Source: Spirodela intermedia (taxonomy: Eukaryota > Streptophyta > Magnoliopsida > Alismatales > Araceae). Taken from it: 64,000 nt of DNA. The notes beneath the pieces are model-generated. The model saw only the letters and a list, made by a program, of their open reading frames with translations. It was not told the DNA's origin and did not search any database. A program made the position numbers and the translations under genes. Location: assembly GCA_902729315.2 (NCBI GenBank), contig LR746277.1, forward strand, positions 4,779,001 to 4,843,000, in the 5' to 3' direction. This document shows, in pieces, positions 12,090 to 22,568 of the stretch; the first letter of the stretch is position 1, and every line of letters starts with the position of its first letter.

Positions 12090-13085
12090 GCAATGTGATC
12101 TCATTTGCATGTGTGATCAGAGAAGTGGCTTGCCAAAAACAATGCACACAAACATGCACTGCATGCATGAAGGTGCACATCAACATGGATTGACATGTGC
12201 AGTGTGTGCAAAAGCTCACGACAACATGATACATCATGCGTGGAGGTTAGAGACATGCACAAGTATGTAGTGAGCATGCAGGCTCTCGACATCACATTTG
12301 GACATGCTGTCGTGTATGGAGGGACGCAATAATATGGTGGAGGTGCGCATGGAAATGGTGACGTGTGCAAGCATACATGCTACGCTTAGCATGTGTCGCC
12401 ATCAAGTCGAAATGATGCTCATAAGAGATATGAACCTTGACAATGTGGCATGCACGTGGACTGCATACACTGGTACATCATGCACGGAGGACGTAGGTCC
12501 CTTCATGTGCATGCTGAGGAGCAAAAGGTCCACCGGCACACTCAATAGGTTTGTGGAAACCTTGATGGTTGTGGCAAGAGATGTCATGCCATGAATATTG
12601 CGCCATCGCTACGACAGCTAGGTGTCATGCATGGAAACATAGGCACATGCACACAGGTACGGGCAGCACATCGTTATCACATGCAGTGAACAATGGAAGG
12701 TGAAGCACGTATAAGCATCAGGAAAAACACCAAAAGTTATGTACACACAGAAAACCAGCATATGTGATGCATACCCAATCAATGATAGGTGGAGCACCAA
12801 CCATCTGAAGGTGAAGTGTCATTTTAACGTTGGTACCCAACTTGGTTGAGTAGGCTAGTCATCCCACATCTCATGTGATTCTTCTTTTGGTAGAAGAGTA
12901 TCTCCTCTTTGTATGAAACACTCTTGTTGAGACTAGTTGGGCGTCTAAGAGGTCGACCAAGGCCGGCTATACTAATAGGTGGGCACGCTGCTAGTGAGTT
13001 ACCCTTGGGACAACATACTCTCGGGGCAACCTTTGTAGTGGACAAGGAGACTTGACATTGAGTGTGTAAAAATGACCTACGTACG
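12090..13085 (+). mobile_element. Right LTR-like copy of the gypsy element
   Basis: Collinear with 7330-7850 plus 9120-9540 but clearly more GC-rich, keeping many CG and CA/TG sites that read as TA or AT in the left copy. The first part is dense in CATG, GTGCA and CACA words. The later part carries the shared AATGGAAGGTGAAG and TATGAAACACTCTT strings. Position after the gag-protease relic fits a 3' LTR. An alternative is an independent, younger solo LTR of the same family. Confidence 0.5.
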
Positions 13086-13912
13086 AATAGAATGTGAGGG
13101 AGCTTAGGGACGGGTTTACACATGCCGATAAATGGGTCGGTGTACTGACTGGGCCGAGGAAGGGCCACTAGTGGCCGTGGGCCTGCTATATGTCCTCTAA
13201 GCTCCCGTGGACTACGTACTTCAAGAGAAGGTGGCCCGCCCCCTCGCCGATGCCCCCCCCTCCCTTGACTATTGCACTAACCGCTAACAACTCTCTTCTC
13301 GGGGCGTCGTGGCAACGAACGCCCGGTCAGCTGCCGAAGGTCGACATCTGGAGACGCTGGAGCAGGAGGGATGGAGGGGGTTTGTGGGTGGGGGCCAGGT
13401 CTTCGACGGCGGCTCCCTCTGATTCACGTGAACGGGCAGAGAACTTGATGACTGACGACGAGACGACAGAGACATTTGCCCTCCTTCCTTCATCCCCTCC
13501 ATTAAAGCTCTCCCCTCGAACCTGCACCCACTTGGCTATGCGAGGGACCAAAGAATATCTATCTATCTACCTTCCGACGGTCAAGTGATCAAGGCAGAAG
13601 GCCAAGAGTAAGTCTACTCACACAGGTCAGCTCAAACGAATAAGATGCAAGTAGAAGAACAAATATTGGAGGAAGGCCCGAAGGGGGGAGAGACCGGCAG
13701 CAGCTTTTTAAGGATGCAGAGGCGTACGGCATTTGAAAGCCTGCTCGCGTCTAGTCGGCGGCGAGGTGACGCTCTCAAATCCTACCGACGATCGTTGTCA
13801 AATGAGTACGGGTCTTAGGGAAGAACGCCCAACACGGCTTGTTATACTGAGCAGCTGCACCTGGCCGGTGCAGGGAAAGCTACTTTCGCCTCACCTCTCT
13901 CTCTCGCGCGCG

Positions 13913-13950
<38 letters not shown>

Positions 13951-14982
13951 ATACCTAAAAGACGAGAGCATGTGAACCCATTCACGTTAGCTGTCACGGA
14001 CATATCTGTCGTTTTTCAAGGGAAATAATATTTAATGATTCATTTTCTTTCCGGAAAACTTTATCAAAGAGAAAGGGCTCACTAGAACTTAGTCGTATGG
14101 ACAGTCATTATTTGATTGGTTGGAGGTTGAGAGCGACAGCGGGCCATAACTGTCGTCCAGCGCGTGTAGAATAGACAGGAATCCTCCACCCCCCACCACC
14201 CTCACCCCTCCCCCAACCGCACTCGAAGGCGTGTAGTAGAGATCTATGAAGAGTTTTGGATGCTCGCGTGGACCAATTAGACTCCAGTATTGGATCTCCA
14301 CCCAATGGATAAGGATCCTGACAACGGCCATGGTCTTCCAAGTAGCACCTTATTCTGGCCCACGCGGATCCTCACGCCGGCGTCCAAAATTATTTCGTGG
14401 GGAATCCGCCTTCCCTCGCAGGTTGAGAAAGATTTGATATTAACAACGTAGGTCTCATATTTCTGATATCAGACGAAGTTAGTAAGTTTTGAATATGATT
14501 GTTCTGACTATTATTTGAATGCATTCGTTAACATGATCAGTCCCTTCCGTTAAGCCCAAAGCGTCTAAATCAGCAGGGTCCGCTTCAACTTTTTGTGTGG
14601 AATAATCTGGATAATTAAGGATAAAGCGGATAGATCACGTTGTAAGCTCCGCAGGGTCAAATCTACCACTTGTCATTATTCGATATAAATTATATGAGAG
14701 AGCAAGAGAAGGGGGAAGCCGCGGAGAAATCTACAACTATGGGCGAAGGCGTCCGCATAATTTATAAAATATTTATAGATTAGATTATCTTGAGAGGCCG
14801 CCAATGAATTCGAGTCTTCACATGTTAGTCTCGGGATCTTCTTCTCTATGGGAGAAGAAAAATCTACCCCAACATGATGGAGAACCGCCATACTATCACA
14901 CAACACCAAGACCAAAAGAAGGGACTAGAACGGGCATCTTACACTCCCCCCCCTCCTACCCCGCCGCCGCTCACCACGAGAG
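13086..14982. other. Gene-poor GC-rich intergenic DNA
   Basis: Several short overlapping open frames on both strands (about 13190-13590, 14090-14440) match no family and shadow each other, so I call no gene. A CT microsatellite lies at 13907-13946. The right end is downstream of the CONSTANS-like gene, which is on the minus strand. Confidence 0.5.
13907..13946. repeat. CT microsatellite
   Basis: A (CT)n tract with a short GCGCGC interruption at its left end. Confidence 0.9.
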
Positions 14983-16121
14983 TCAGAAGGATGGGACGAC
15001 ACCGTACTCGCTGTCTACCATAAGGTCGGCGGCGCCGCCGCAGATTGCGTCACCACTGTTCTCCGTCCGCTTGGCGAACCGCCCCTTGATGCGGGGCCTC
15101 GTCTCCGCGTAAGCCTTACGGGACGCGTAGCGGATCGTCTTCTCGAACCTGCGGCTTTTCCGCTTCTCCCTGTACCTCATCAGCCGCGCCTCCCGGTCAG
15201 GCTCCCCCGCTGGCGGCGGCCCATTTGTCCTGCCATAGGGGTACGTTATGTCGGTCATCACACTCGCGTCTGGCACCACCCCCGCGTCCGAAGACGATAT
15301 CTGCAGTGACCACAGATAATTCACCGTAATCAGGAGTTAATCGTCACCGAATTATTGCAATAGGGATTCCTTGTTGCCAGAGTGCTTACGCTGTTACCGC
15401 CGTAGGAGGGCTTCGGTCTGTAGAAATCAAAGTCGATGAGGCCGTCGGCAGCAATCAACGTGGGCACAGGAGAAGCGACGGCAGCAACCTTGGCCTGGAC
15501 AGGCACGACGCTGTCCGTCTGGTCGTATCTGGGATCCACGGATGAGGAGTAGTCGAGGTCGAGGTATGGGTCGACGTCGGAAAACAAGTACTCCACAGTT
15601 TTCAGCTCCGGAACCTCCGCAGGGACCTTCCGGAGATGATCCTTCTTAACAGGGTAGGGATTGGGGAGAACCCACGAGGGCTCAGTCTCGTTGCCGCCGC
15701 AGTCGTCGTCGTTGTCATCGGATGGCCTGAGGAGATCCGGCCCGCTGGTAGACTTGAGCGTGGCGGTGGCCGCGGTGGGGGACTCGTAGAAGGGCACAAC
15801 GGGGAAGCGCTCGTGGCGGCGGGCGAGTGGGTTGGCCGAATGGATGTCGGCGTCGCAGGCGACGCAGAGCATGGCAGCGTCGGCCTTGCAGGTGATGGCG
15901 GCTGGCGCCTGCTCGCAGACCTCGCATATCCACACCCGCTCGTGGCGGGAAGCGAACTTGTTGGCGCCGTGGACCTTCGCGTCGCAGATGCCGCAGAGGA
16001 ACGCGGAGTCTGCCCGGCAGAAGAGAAGCGCCGGCGACTCCTTACAGGAGTCGCACTCCCTTGCCGCCATCCCCCAGCAGTTTTTCCCTTCCGCGCGCTC
16101 CCACACTGAGTCCCTGGCCAT
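14983..16121 (-). CDS. COL: CONSTANS-like B-box/CCT transcription regulator (COL3/4/5 type)
   Basis: Two exons, 16121-15390 and 15300-14983 (minus strand), joined over an 89-bp GT-AG intron, give 349 aa. Two B-box zinc fingers lie at residues about 23-63 (CDSC..C..C..CDAKVH..H) and 66-106 (CEVC..C..C..CDADIH..H), with all zinc-binding Cys/His/Asp present. The CCT domain is at about 279-322 ([15 protein letters not shown]... to GRFAKR). The C-terminus ends GVVPSF, a VP motif of the kind that COP1 binds in this family. The single intron just before a conserved [12 protein letters not shown] stretch is the usual position. Members act in the nucleus in light, flowering-time and growth control through NF-Y and COP1. 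The start is the first ATG, but M18 (MAARECDSC) is an equally plausible start. A TATA-like box lies about 110 bases upstream, with a GA/CT tract between. Confidence 0.93.
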
Positions 16122-16138
16122 TCTACGCCTGTAAAGGC

Positions 16139-16158
16139 ACTCTCTCTCTCTCTCTCTG
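16139..16158. repeat. Short CT/GA microsatellite in the COL leader
   Basis: A (TC)n tract of about 20 bases directly upstream of the CONSTANS-like start codon, probably in the 5' untranslated region. It reads as GA on the coding strand. Confidence 0.7.
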
Positions 16159-16229
16159 ACTTGAGGGCACGAATGCGGCGCGGGGATCTATCCGCGTGGA
16201 TTCGGAGTGGTGACGTGCGAGCCCGCCGG

Positions 16230-16241
16230 CCATAAATATAC
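16230..16241 (-). promoter_or_regulatory. TATA box of the CONSTANS-like gene
   Basis: On the minus strand the sequence reads TATATTTATGG, 110-120 bases upstream of the ATG at 16121. That predicts transcription starting near 16200. It is the only good TATA-like element in the GC-rich upstream region. Confidence 0.5.
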
Positions 16242-17804
16242 AGGGAAAACACCAAAAGGGGTTCATTTCCCCGGGTTGACACGGTACGCCCGTGACTCGC
16301 AGCCCGACATCACAGATCCGGCATCATTGCTTGCGTTTATCGGATCAGAGCACTTCTCCGCATCAAAGCCTGGGGGCTCCCCCCGTTACGATGGCGGCAG
16401 GGGGCCTCTGCATTAATGGCTTTTCCATAGCCACTTCGGTTATCATGGGTGTCAACTCCGTGGGCGTGAGTATGTGGAATGGGTGAGGCATCAATATTAT
16501 CGTATCCAGCATATATCATGTAGAACCTGAAGATAAGGACTAAGGTCCAGATTATCTTAGCGTACTAACTTTGATAAAGGCTCCAAGAAGCCAATTGAAG
16601 CTTATTACACGTTAGTTCATCCGATAATTGCCTTCATGTACCAACCTCAAGCACCTCCTCATGACTTTGAGCGACAAAAAGGAGAAAGAAGAGAGACTGA
16701 ACAAAGAAAGGGATTTAAACCAGGAAGACTAAGCCATGTTGGGTTAACACTTCCTGTTTTAGGCACTTGATCCATTAGTGTTGATGGCTTGCCATTTGTA
16801 AACGATGGCACAAATTCTCTACAGTCTTCATGAATGCCACATGGTTCCTGCTCAATTATTGTCCACGCACATGTTTTTCTATAGTTTTGTTGCACAACAT
16901 TTGATGTTTCTGACTGTCACTTTCATTTGTTGTGAGCATGTCACCAATCTCACTAGGCACATAACTTGTAATGCATGTGCAAGCCTTGTGTCTCTGTCTG
17001 CCTAATATGTACGTTAGATACGTTGGTGTGCTACCAATGCACACCTCACCCTTCACGGTTTGGCGGGTGTCCATGTTGATAAGAGAAGAGGGGGACACAT
17101 GACGATGGAGAATCCATATGCCAGATTTTGCAACTGACACTCAGTTATATGGTAAAAGCCTTGAACGCAGTGCAATTTAAGTGAGCAAGTGCATAAGTGG
17201 GTGAGTGAGAGATTATCTAAGCGGGAAGAGAAAACTAGTTTTAGAATCACAAACTTAACATTAATGAAGGGTTCAAGAAAAATCTAACCTTTCTATAAAA
17301 CCTTAGTTTCAACTCCATGCATATGGAAAATCAAAGCTCACTAATTTCAACATTTACTCAACCCATTTACACCCATGTATACTAGAATATCGTTTTCTAT
17401 TTTTTTAAAAAACGTATCAATTATTAAAATAATACCGATTATCTCTGCAGATATTAGGAAGACACAAGATAGAAGACTTTAGCTTCTACACTATTGGTGA
17501 TTATGGTACACGCTCTCTTCTAAACATCAAAGATAAGAAAATAGCAAAAGTATTTGCACCTGAAATTGTACATGAGCTACATTAATTTGCAACAAATAAG
17601 CTCCTTAATATTGATTTTTAGTTTTATATGGATAAAGTTGTTCTTGATCAATACAAGTTATCATGTTATTTGTTTTCCTATTTTGATTTCACATGATGTG
17701 AGATTAAATTTTGAGAGAGACGTGATTAGGTTTTCAAAATTGTGATGTGTCTCATAAGTATGCCTTCAATGAACCAATTTTATTTTAAGAACCATCCATA
17801 AAAT
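16242..17804. other. Intergenic DNA upstream of COL, grading into AT-rich repeats
   Basis: No gene recognised. The left part is the COL upstream region. From about 16600 the DNA turns AT-rich and CATG/CACA-flavoured, like the gypsy LTR blocks on the left, but I could not align it confidently. It passes into a copia relic. Confidence 0.4.
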
Positions 17805-18990
17805 CTTAGTGGGAATTAGATGTGGTTAAGGAATTAAATGCTTTTGAGTTAAAAAATGGTGAACTTTTTCAACTCCCACTAGGAGAATACACTATGAGTT
17901 GTCAATTGGTTCACAAAATCAAGGACAAATCTATTGTATTTGAAGAATATTCAATGCTCAACTTATCACAAAAAAATTATCAAGAATATAAAATTTATTA
18001 TGACAAAAATTCACCCTAATTTCTTTGAATGACTTTTTGGCTTATAATTCCAACATCTTTGACTTGCAAGACATTGGGTAAATGATTCAAATGAATTATG
18101 GAAAGGATAATTACAAGAAAAAAAGTGTTTAAAACCTTGAACATGGTATTCACATCTATAACTATGTCATGTTGACCTCACCAAGTGATTAAGGGTTTAG
18201 ATAAGTTCCAGTGTCATCATTTGCAGATAAAAGTTCTATAATCTTCATTATAAAATATTTCATAAGTTTTTTGCTAAGCTCATGATTTTTCATCATGTAT
18301 ACACAAATGAGTTGAATAAAAATGATATTAATTCATAGTATAAATAAAGGTTGATGAGAATGGTTTGATTCACCATGCTAATGTTTTACTTGTCTCTATT
18401 TGTATTGAAATATTTTTAAAAATTATGCTACTTTTTTATTATTAAAGTTATTAGTACATTTGATGGATTTATCCATTTCAAGCATATTTCAATTTTTTTT
18501 AGCAAAGCATGTCTCTACAATAATAAAGGGATTGAAACTCTCATAAGCTCAACTACCAAAACATGTTCAACTAATGAAGAGCCATTTTAAATTCTATAGC
18601 AATCTTGGACTATCACATGAAATAGTTTTTACTTAACTACGAATATTTTATATCAAGTTATCATAGTTAGCTAGTTATGTCTACATTGCCACTAATCCAT
18701 GATGCAAAAAGGTATTGAATTTTTAATAACCTCAAGAGAACCAGCTTTCATGGAGTATTACTCACTTCTCTTCCTCTAAGCTTCATGGTTATGTGAATTT
18801 TTAATTATGTCTGAGATGCAACTGATCAACAAAGCATGACATATTTGTGTATTTACGGTGATTCATTAAACCTTTTACATAGTAAAAAACAATGTTTTGT
18901 CTCTTAGTTCAACATGGCAGTTGAGTATTGAGCACTTGTTGGTAGAAGATCCTAAACTATGTTTAATCAAATCATGACTTTGAGTTTTAA
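17805..18990 (+). mobile_element. Ty1/copia reverse transcriptase-RNase H relic (inactive)
   Basis: At 17822-18019 an open frame begins VKELNAFELKNGELFQLP and continues to KIYYDKNSP. This is the start of a copia reverse transcriptase, where the family reads like KELNALEKNGTWELVQLP. At about 18745-18800 frames read SITHFSSSKLHGYVN. At about 18815-18945 they read DATDQQSM, YGDSLNLLHSKKQ and AVEY, matching the copia RNase H region before SKKQ and EAEY. Stops and frameshifts between these parts, and the loss of the central polymerase motifs, show it is dead. Ends and LTRs were not identified. Confidence 0.65.
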
Positions 18991-19863
18991 ACATCCTCAC
19001 TTTGGCATTCGCTTGCTTATGATTACCAAAGTGCCATGTAAACCATTCATAATGAAATATTTCATGAATATAAAAAACCTATCAAGCAAGATTTGGAGTC
19101 ATTTTATAAGTTAGTATTTCCTTAACAAGTAACCATTTGAAACATTAGCTAGTTGAGTTGTTAGGAAAGATTCAAACTTATTTTGCCATGTACTTCAGTT
19201 GTTGCCTTGCAAGATCTTGGTGACAATGATAAACACTGAATTTAACGTGCCAAACATAAGTAAATATCAAAACAAGTAAATTCATATAGGAGTTTCCTTT
19301 CCTTGTAAGTCTAATTCCCATTTTGAACTAGGTATTGGTAGCCCATTTTTTTTATTTACTTACATTTAAGGTCTTTAACAAGTTGCCAACATAATTTCAA
19401 AACCAATGTATATCTGAACTAGTACTCAAGCAACTTGACGGATCAAGCACACCAAGGGTCCTGACAATGGACCATCATTGAATTTTAGACAACCTTGGCA
19501 TGTGAGCACTTAGAATTCCTTGTTGAGAGGGGCCCATGAGGAAGGCATGGAAACAACCCTTTTATTAAAAATAAATTATTATTAAGAAAAGTAGGATATC
19601 GCCATCAAAATTTTAAGAAAATTAAAAATAATACCCTTTTATTTTTTAAAAATGGCTGGTGTCATCTTGATAAATGACAACCTGTCGTGATCAGGGGCTT
19701 GGGACAGCCTCTGCCAACCTTAGCACGCATCCATTAAGAGCTAGGGAGTCCCAAACTTGTTTGGGTTGGGGACAATCATGGATAATGGGCTCTAGCCTAG
19801 ACTATTAATCAAGCAAATGTACCAATATGTATACATAAAGATAGATGGATAGCGAGAGGGAAG

Positions 19864-19937
<74 letters not shown>

Positions 19938-21340
19938 GGCCTTTTTTCCGTGATGAAAATTGGTCAAGACGGGATAGAACTATGGTTCCTTGATCAGGCA
20001 GATTATTGGGTAACCAGGTCCGTTTTACGAGACGGAAACAAGCCTGTTAGATACCCCTAGTCATAGGTTCCTTAAATGGAAATCTGCTTGTCTTACAAAT
20101 GGATAAATCCATCAAATGTACTGATAACTTTAATAATAAAAAAGTAGCATAATTTTTAAACTCATGACGCCAGGGCTGACGTCTGACGGCTTAAATGCAA
20201 GGACAACGAGAAAGTCAAGCCCCAGACGTTCAGTTGATCTTCGGCGCCGATTCCGTGATCCGACTGCCCTCCCTCCCGCAACCCGACGGGGTACTTCGGA
20301 CGCAGGCGGCCGATCGTCGGCCTGTCGCCTTCGCAGAAAGCGAACGGTGAACGGCGACCCGGCATGGACAGGCTCGGAGAAACCGAACTCTCGGAGGCCG
20401 TTCAACCGACAGAGAATCCCTCCCCTCCTGTCTTCCACCCATCGACGGGCGTCGGCTCTCTTTCAGTTTGGCGCTGGTTTACGTTCTACATAATACCTCG
20501 GATAGTCGGCAGTGACATTCGCCGCCCGTGGGTTCGGCGGCGCCAGATGATGGGTCCTGAACCCCAGCGAGGTATTCGGTGGGATGCTGGAGAGCCCAGT
20601 CGACGGCTGAACTCCATCCTCTCCATCCCCTGCTACTCGCTCCGACGACTTCGATTGAACCCATTGTTGCGTCTACAGAGTCGGCCGCTTTCTGAGTTTT
20701 GCGCGGCCCAACAGAGACCAGCATGCTCGAGCCCATGAAGCCCCAATCAATGGTCAGACGTCTCTCTGTGCCTCGTTGTGGCAATCCCCGTCGAGGGAGC
20801 TGACGAGAGGTCCTAGTCAACGCTTCCTCTTCACTGCCGGAGGGTTTAGGGTTTTCCCCAGTCACGAGAATCGAGCAGGAGACCTGACCAGCTGCTGCCA
20901 TTGGCGAGCTCGAGCTCGACCTTGCATATACCAGGCCCACTTTAAATGGGCCAGGTCGAATGAACGGACTAGTTCGAGGTCTGACCGCCTGGCCCCATGA
21001 CGGGGGCGGTGAATGACGGCCATCCAGATCGGCTTTCACTCGGCCAGCTTCTCTTCAGCGCTCGTGGCCCACAAAATTAGGTTAACGCAGAGAATTGAAT
21101 TGGGATGGAGCTCGTGCGGGCCCGGCCGTAAGCGCCCGGCGTTCCGTGGGGCCGGCATTTAGGGGCGCAACAGCTCACGATTCCACGTGTCTGTCAGTCC
21201 GTCGATGGACGTGGGGTGCATCTCCCAATAACGGTCATTTAACGGGCCATGGGGCCCAGCAAGGATGACCCACGGCGCGCCGTGATGTGATCCGACGGTC
21301 CCCAAGGCCGCGCCACATACCAACTTCGGGCCGGGCTCAG
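18991..21340. other. AT-rich repeat DNA passing into a GC-rich island
   Basis: No gene called. Up to about 20150 it is AT-rich with an AG microsatellite. From about 20160 to 21050 it is strongly GC-rich with overlapping, mutually exclusive frames on both strands that match no family. The rightmost part (about 21050-21340) is the promoter side of the F-box gene. Confidence 0.45.
19866..19935. repeat. Long AG microsatellite
   Basis: A nearly pure (AG)n tract of about 34 repeats, bounded on the right by GGCGGGCC. Any frame read through it gives Arg-Glu or similar repeats and should not be taken as coding. Confidence 0.95.
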
Positions 21341-21347
21341 TATAAGA
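21341..21347 (+). promoter_or_regulatory. TATA box of the F-box/kelch gene
   Basis: TATAAGA in a GC-rich context, 55 bases upstream of the ATG at 21396. Spacing predicts transcription start near 21372 and a very short leader. Confidence 0.5.
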
Positions 21348-21395
21348 GCCGCCAGGAAGCTACTGGCCGAGAAGGGGAAGAGTCTGTCCTTGGAC

Positions 21396-22568
21396 ATGGC
21401 GTCCTCAGGCAGGGAGGCGGCGGTGGCGGTGGCGACGGCGAGCGAGGTGAAAGAGCTCATTCCGGGGCTGCCGGACGAGGTGGCGGAGTACTGCCTCCTC
21501 CGTCTTCCATTTCCCGAGCAGTCGAAGGCACGGTCGGTGTCTTCCTCCTGGAAACGCGCCATCTCCAGCCCCTCGTTCCACCTCGCCAAGAAGAACCTGT
21601 TCCTTTCGCTGCCTTACCTCTTCGTCTTCGCCTTCCATCGCTCCACCTTTCGCCTCCAATGGCAGGCCTTCGACCCCCGATCACGCAGCTGGTTCGCACT
21701 CCCGCCGATGCCGCTTGAGGCCGCCGGCTGCGCCGACGGCAGTGCCCCGCTGTGCCCGCCCGCTTTTGCCTGCGTCGCCATCCCCCATCGCGGGGAGCTG
21801 TTCGTGCTCGGGGGTATGCGGTCAGACACTCAGACCCCGCTCCAGACCCTGATTTCCTACCGCGCCTCCACCAACTCGTGGTCCGTGGCCGCTCCCATGC
21901 CGACCCCCAGGTCGTTCTTCATCGCGGGGTCCATCGGGGGGAAGATCTTCGCCGCGGGAGGCTACGCCGCCGGCGGGGCAGGAGACGAGGACGACGCCGT
22001 CTGCACCGTGGAGAGCTACGACCCGGCGGCGGATCGGTGGGCCCCGGCGGCGCGAATGATGTGGGGCGTGTCCCGGTACGACGCGGCGGTAGTGGGGGGG
22101 AGGCTGTACGTGACGGAGGGGTGGACCTGGCCCTTCAGCTTCTCGCCGCGCGGTGGCGTGTACAACCCGGAGGCGGACAACTGGGAGGAGATGCGGGTGG
22201 GGATGAGGGACGGGTGGACGGGGGTGAGCGTGGTGCTGGCGGGGAGACTCTTCGTCGTCTCCGAGTACGGCGACTGCCGGGTGAAGATCTACGACGAGGC
22301 CGAGGATTCCTGGCGGTCCGTTGGCGGCGGCGGCGTCCCGAGCGAGCTCCAGAAGCCCTTCGCCATCGCCGGAATCGAGAGCCGGATTTACGTGGTCTCC
22401 TGCGGCCTCAACATCGGGGTCGGCACCGTCCTCCACCGCAACCCCGTTGCTGGCGCCGGAACAGACGCCAACGGCGACGGCGGCTGGTGGGTGGAGTGGG
22501 AGGTGGTGAAGGGGCCGGAGGAGTTCGCCGATCTGGCCGCCTGCAGCTCGCAGGTTCTCTACGCCTGA
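21396..22568 (+). CDS. AFR: F-box/kelch-repeat protein, AFR-like
   Basis: A single-exon gene of 390 aa. I start at the ATG at 21396 (MASSGREAAVAV); the frame also opens two codons earlier with a TTG, which is not used as a plant start. An F-box lies at residues about 22-65 (IPGLPDEVAEYCLLRLPF... SVSSSWKRAI). Kelch blades follow at about 133, 183, 235, 282 and 330 (LFVLGG, KIFAAGG, RLYVTEG, RLFVVSE, RIYVVS) with the usual spaced Tyr and Trp residues. Such proteins are substrate receptors of SCF ubiquitin ligases: the F-box binds an ASK/SKP1 protein and the kelch propeller binds the target. The lack of introns and the layout best match ATTENUATED FAR-RED RESPONSE (AFR), which acts in phytochrome A signalling. 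Family membership is clear; orthology to AFR is an inference. Codon use is very GC-rich. Confidence 0.9.
   Translation: MASSGREAAVAVATASEVKELIPGLPDEVAEYCLLRLPFPEQSKARSVSSSWKRAISSPSFHLAKKNLFLSLPYLFVFAFHRSTFRLQWQAFDPRSRSWFALPPMPLEAAGCADGSAPLCPPAFACVAIPHRGELFVLGGMRSDTQTPLQTLISYRASTNSWSVAAPMPTPRSFFIAGSIGGKIFAAGGYAAGGAGDEDDAVCTVESYDPAADRWAPAARMMWGVSRYDAAVVGGRLYVTEGWTWPFSFSPRGGVYNPEADNWEEMRVGMRDGWTGVSVVLAGRLFVVSEYGDCRVKIYDEAEDSWRSVGGGGVPSELQKPFAIAGIESRIYVVSCGLNIGVGTVLHRNPVAGAGTDANGDGGWWVEWEVVKGPEEFADLAACSSQVLYA

Noticed and set aside
15602-16282. 226-codon frame overlapping the CONSTANS-like gene (and a 157-codon frame on the other strand)
   Set aside because: Shadow frames of the real B-box exon; low-complexity Pro/Ser/Arg composition and no domain.
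21390-21395. Start of the F-box protein two codons upstream
   Set aside because: That codon is TTG; the ATG at 21396 is the proper start.
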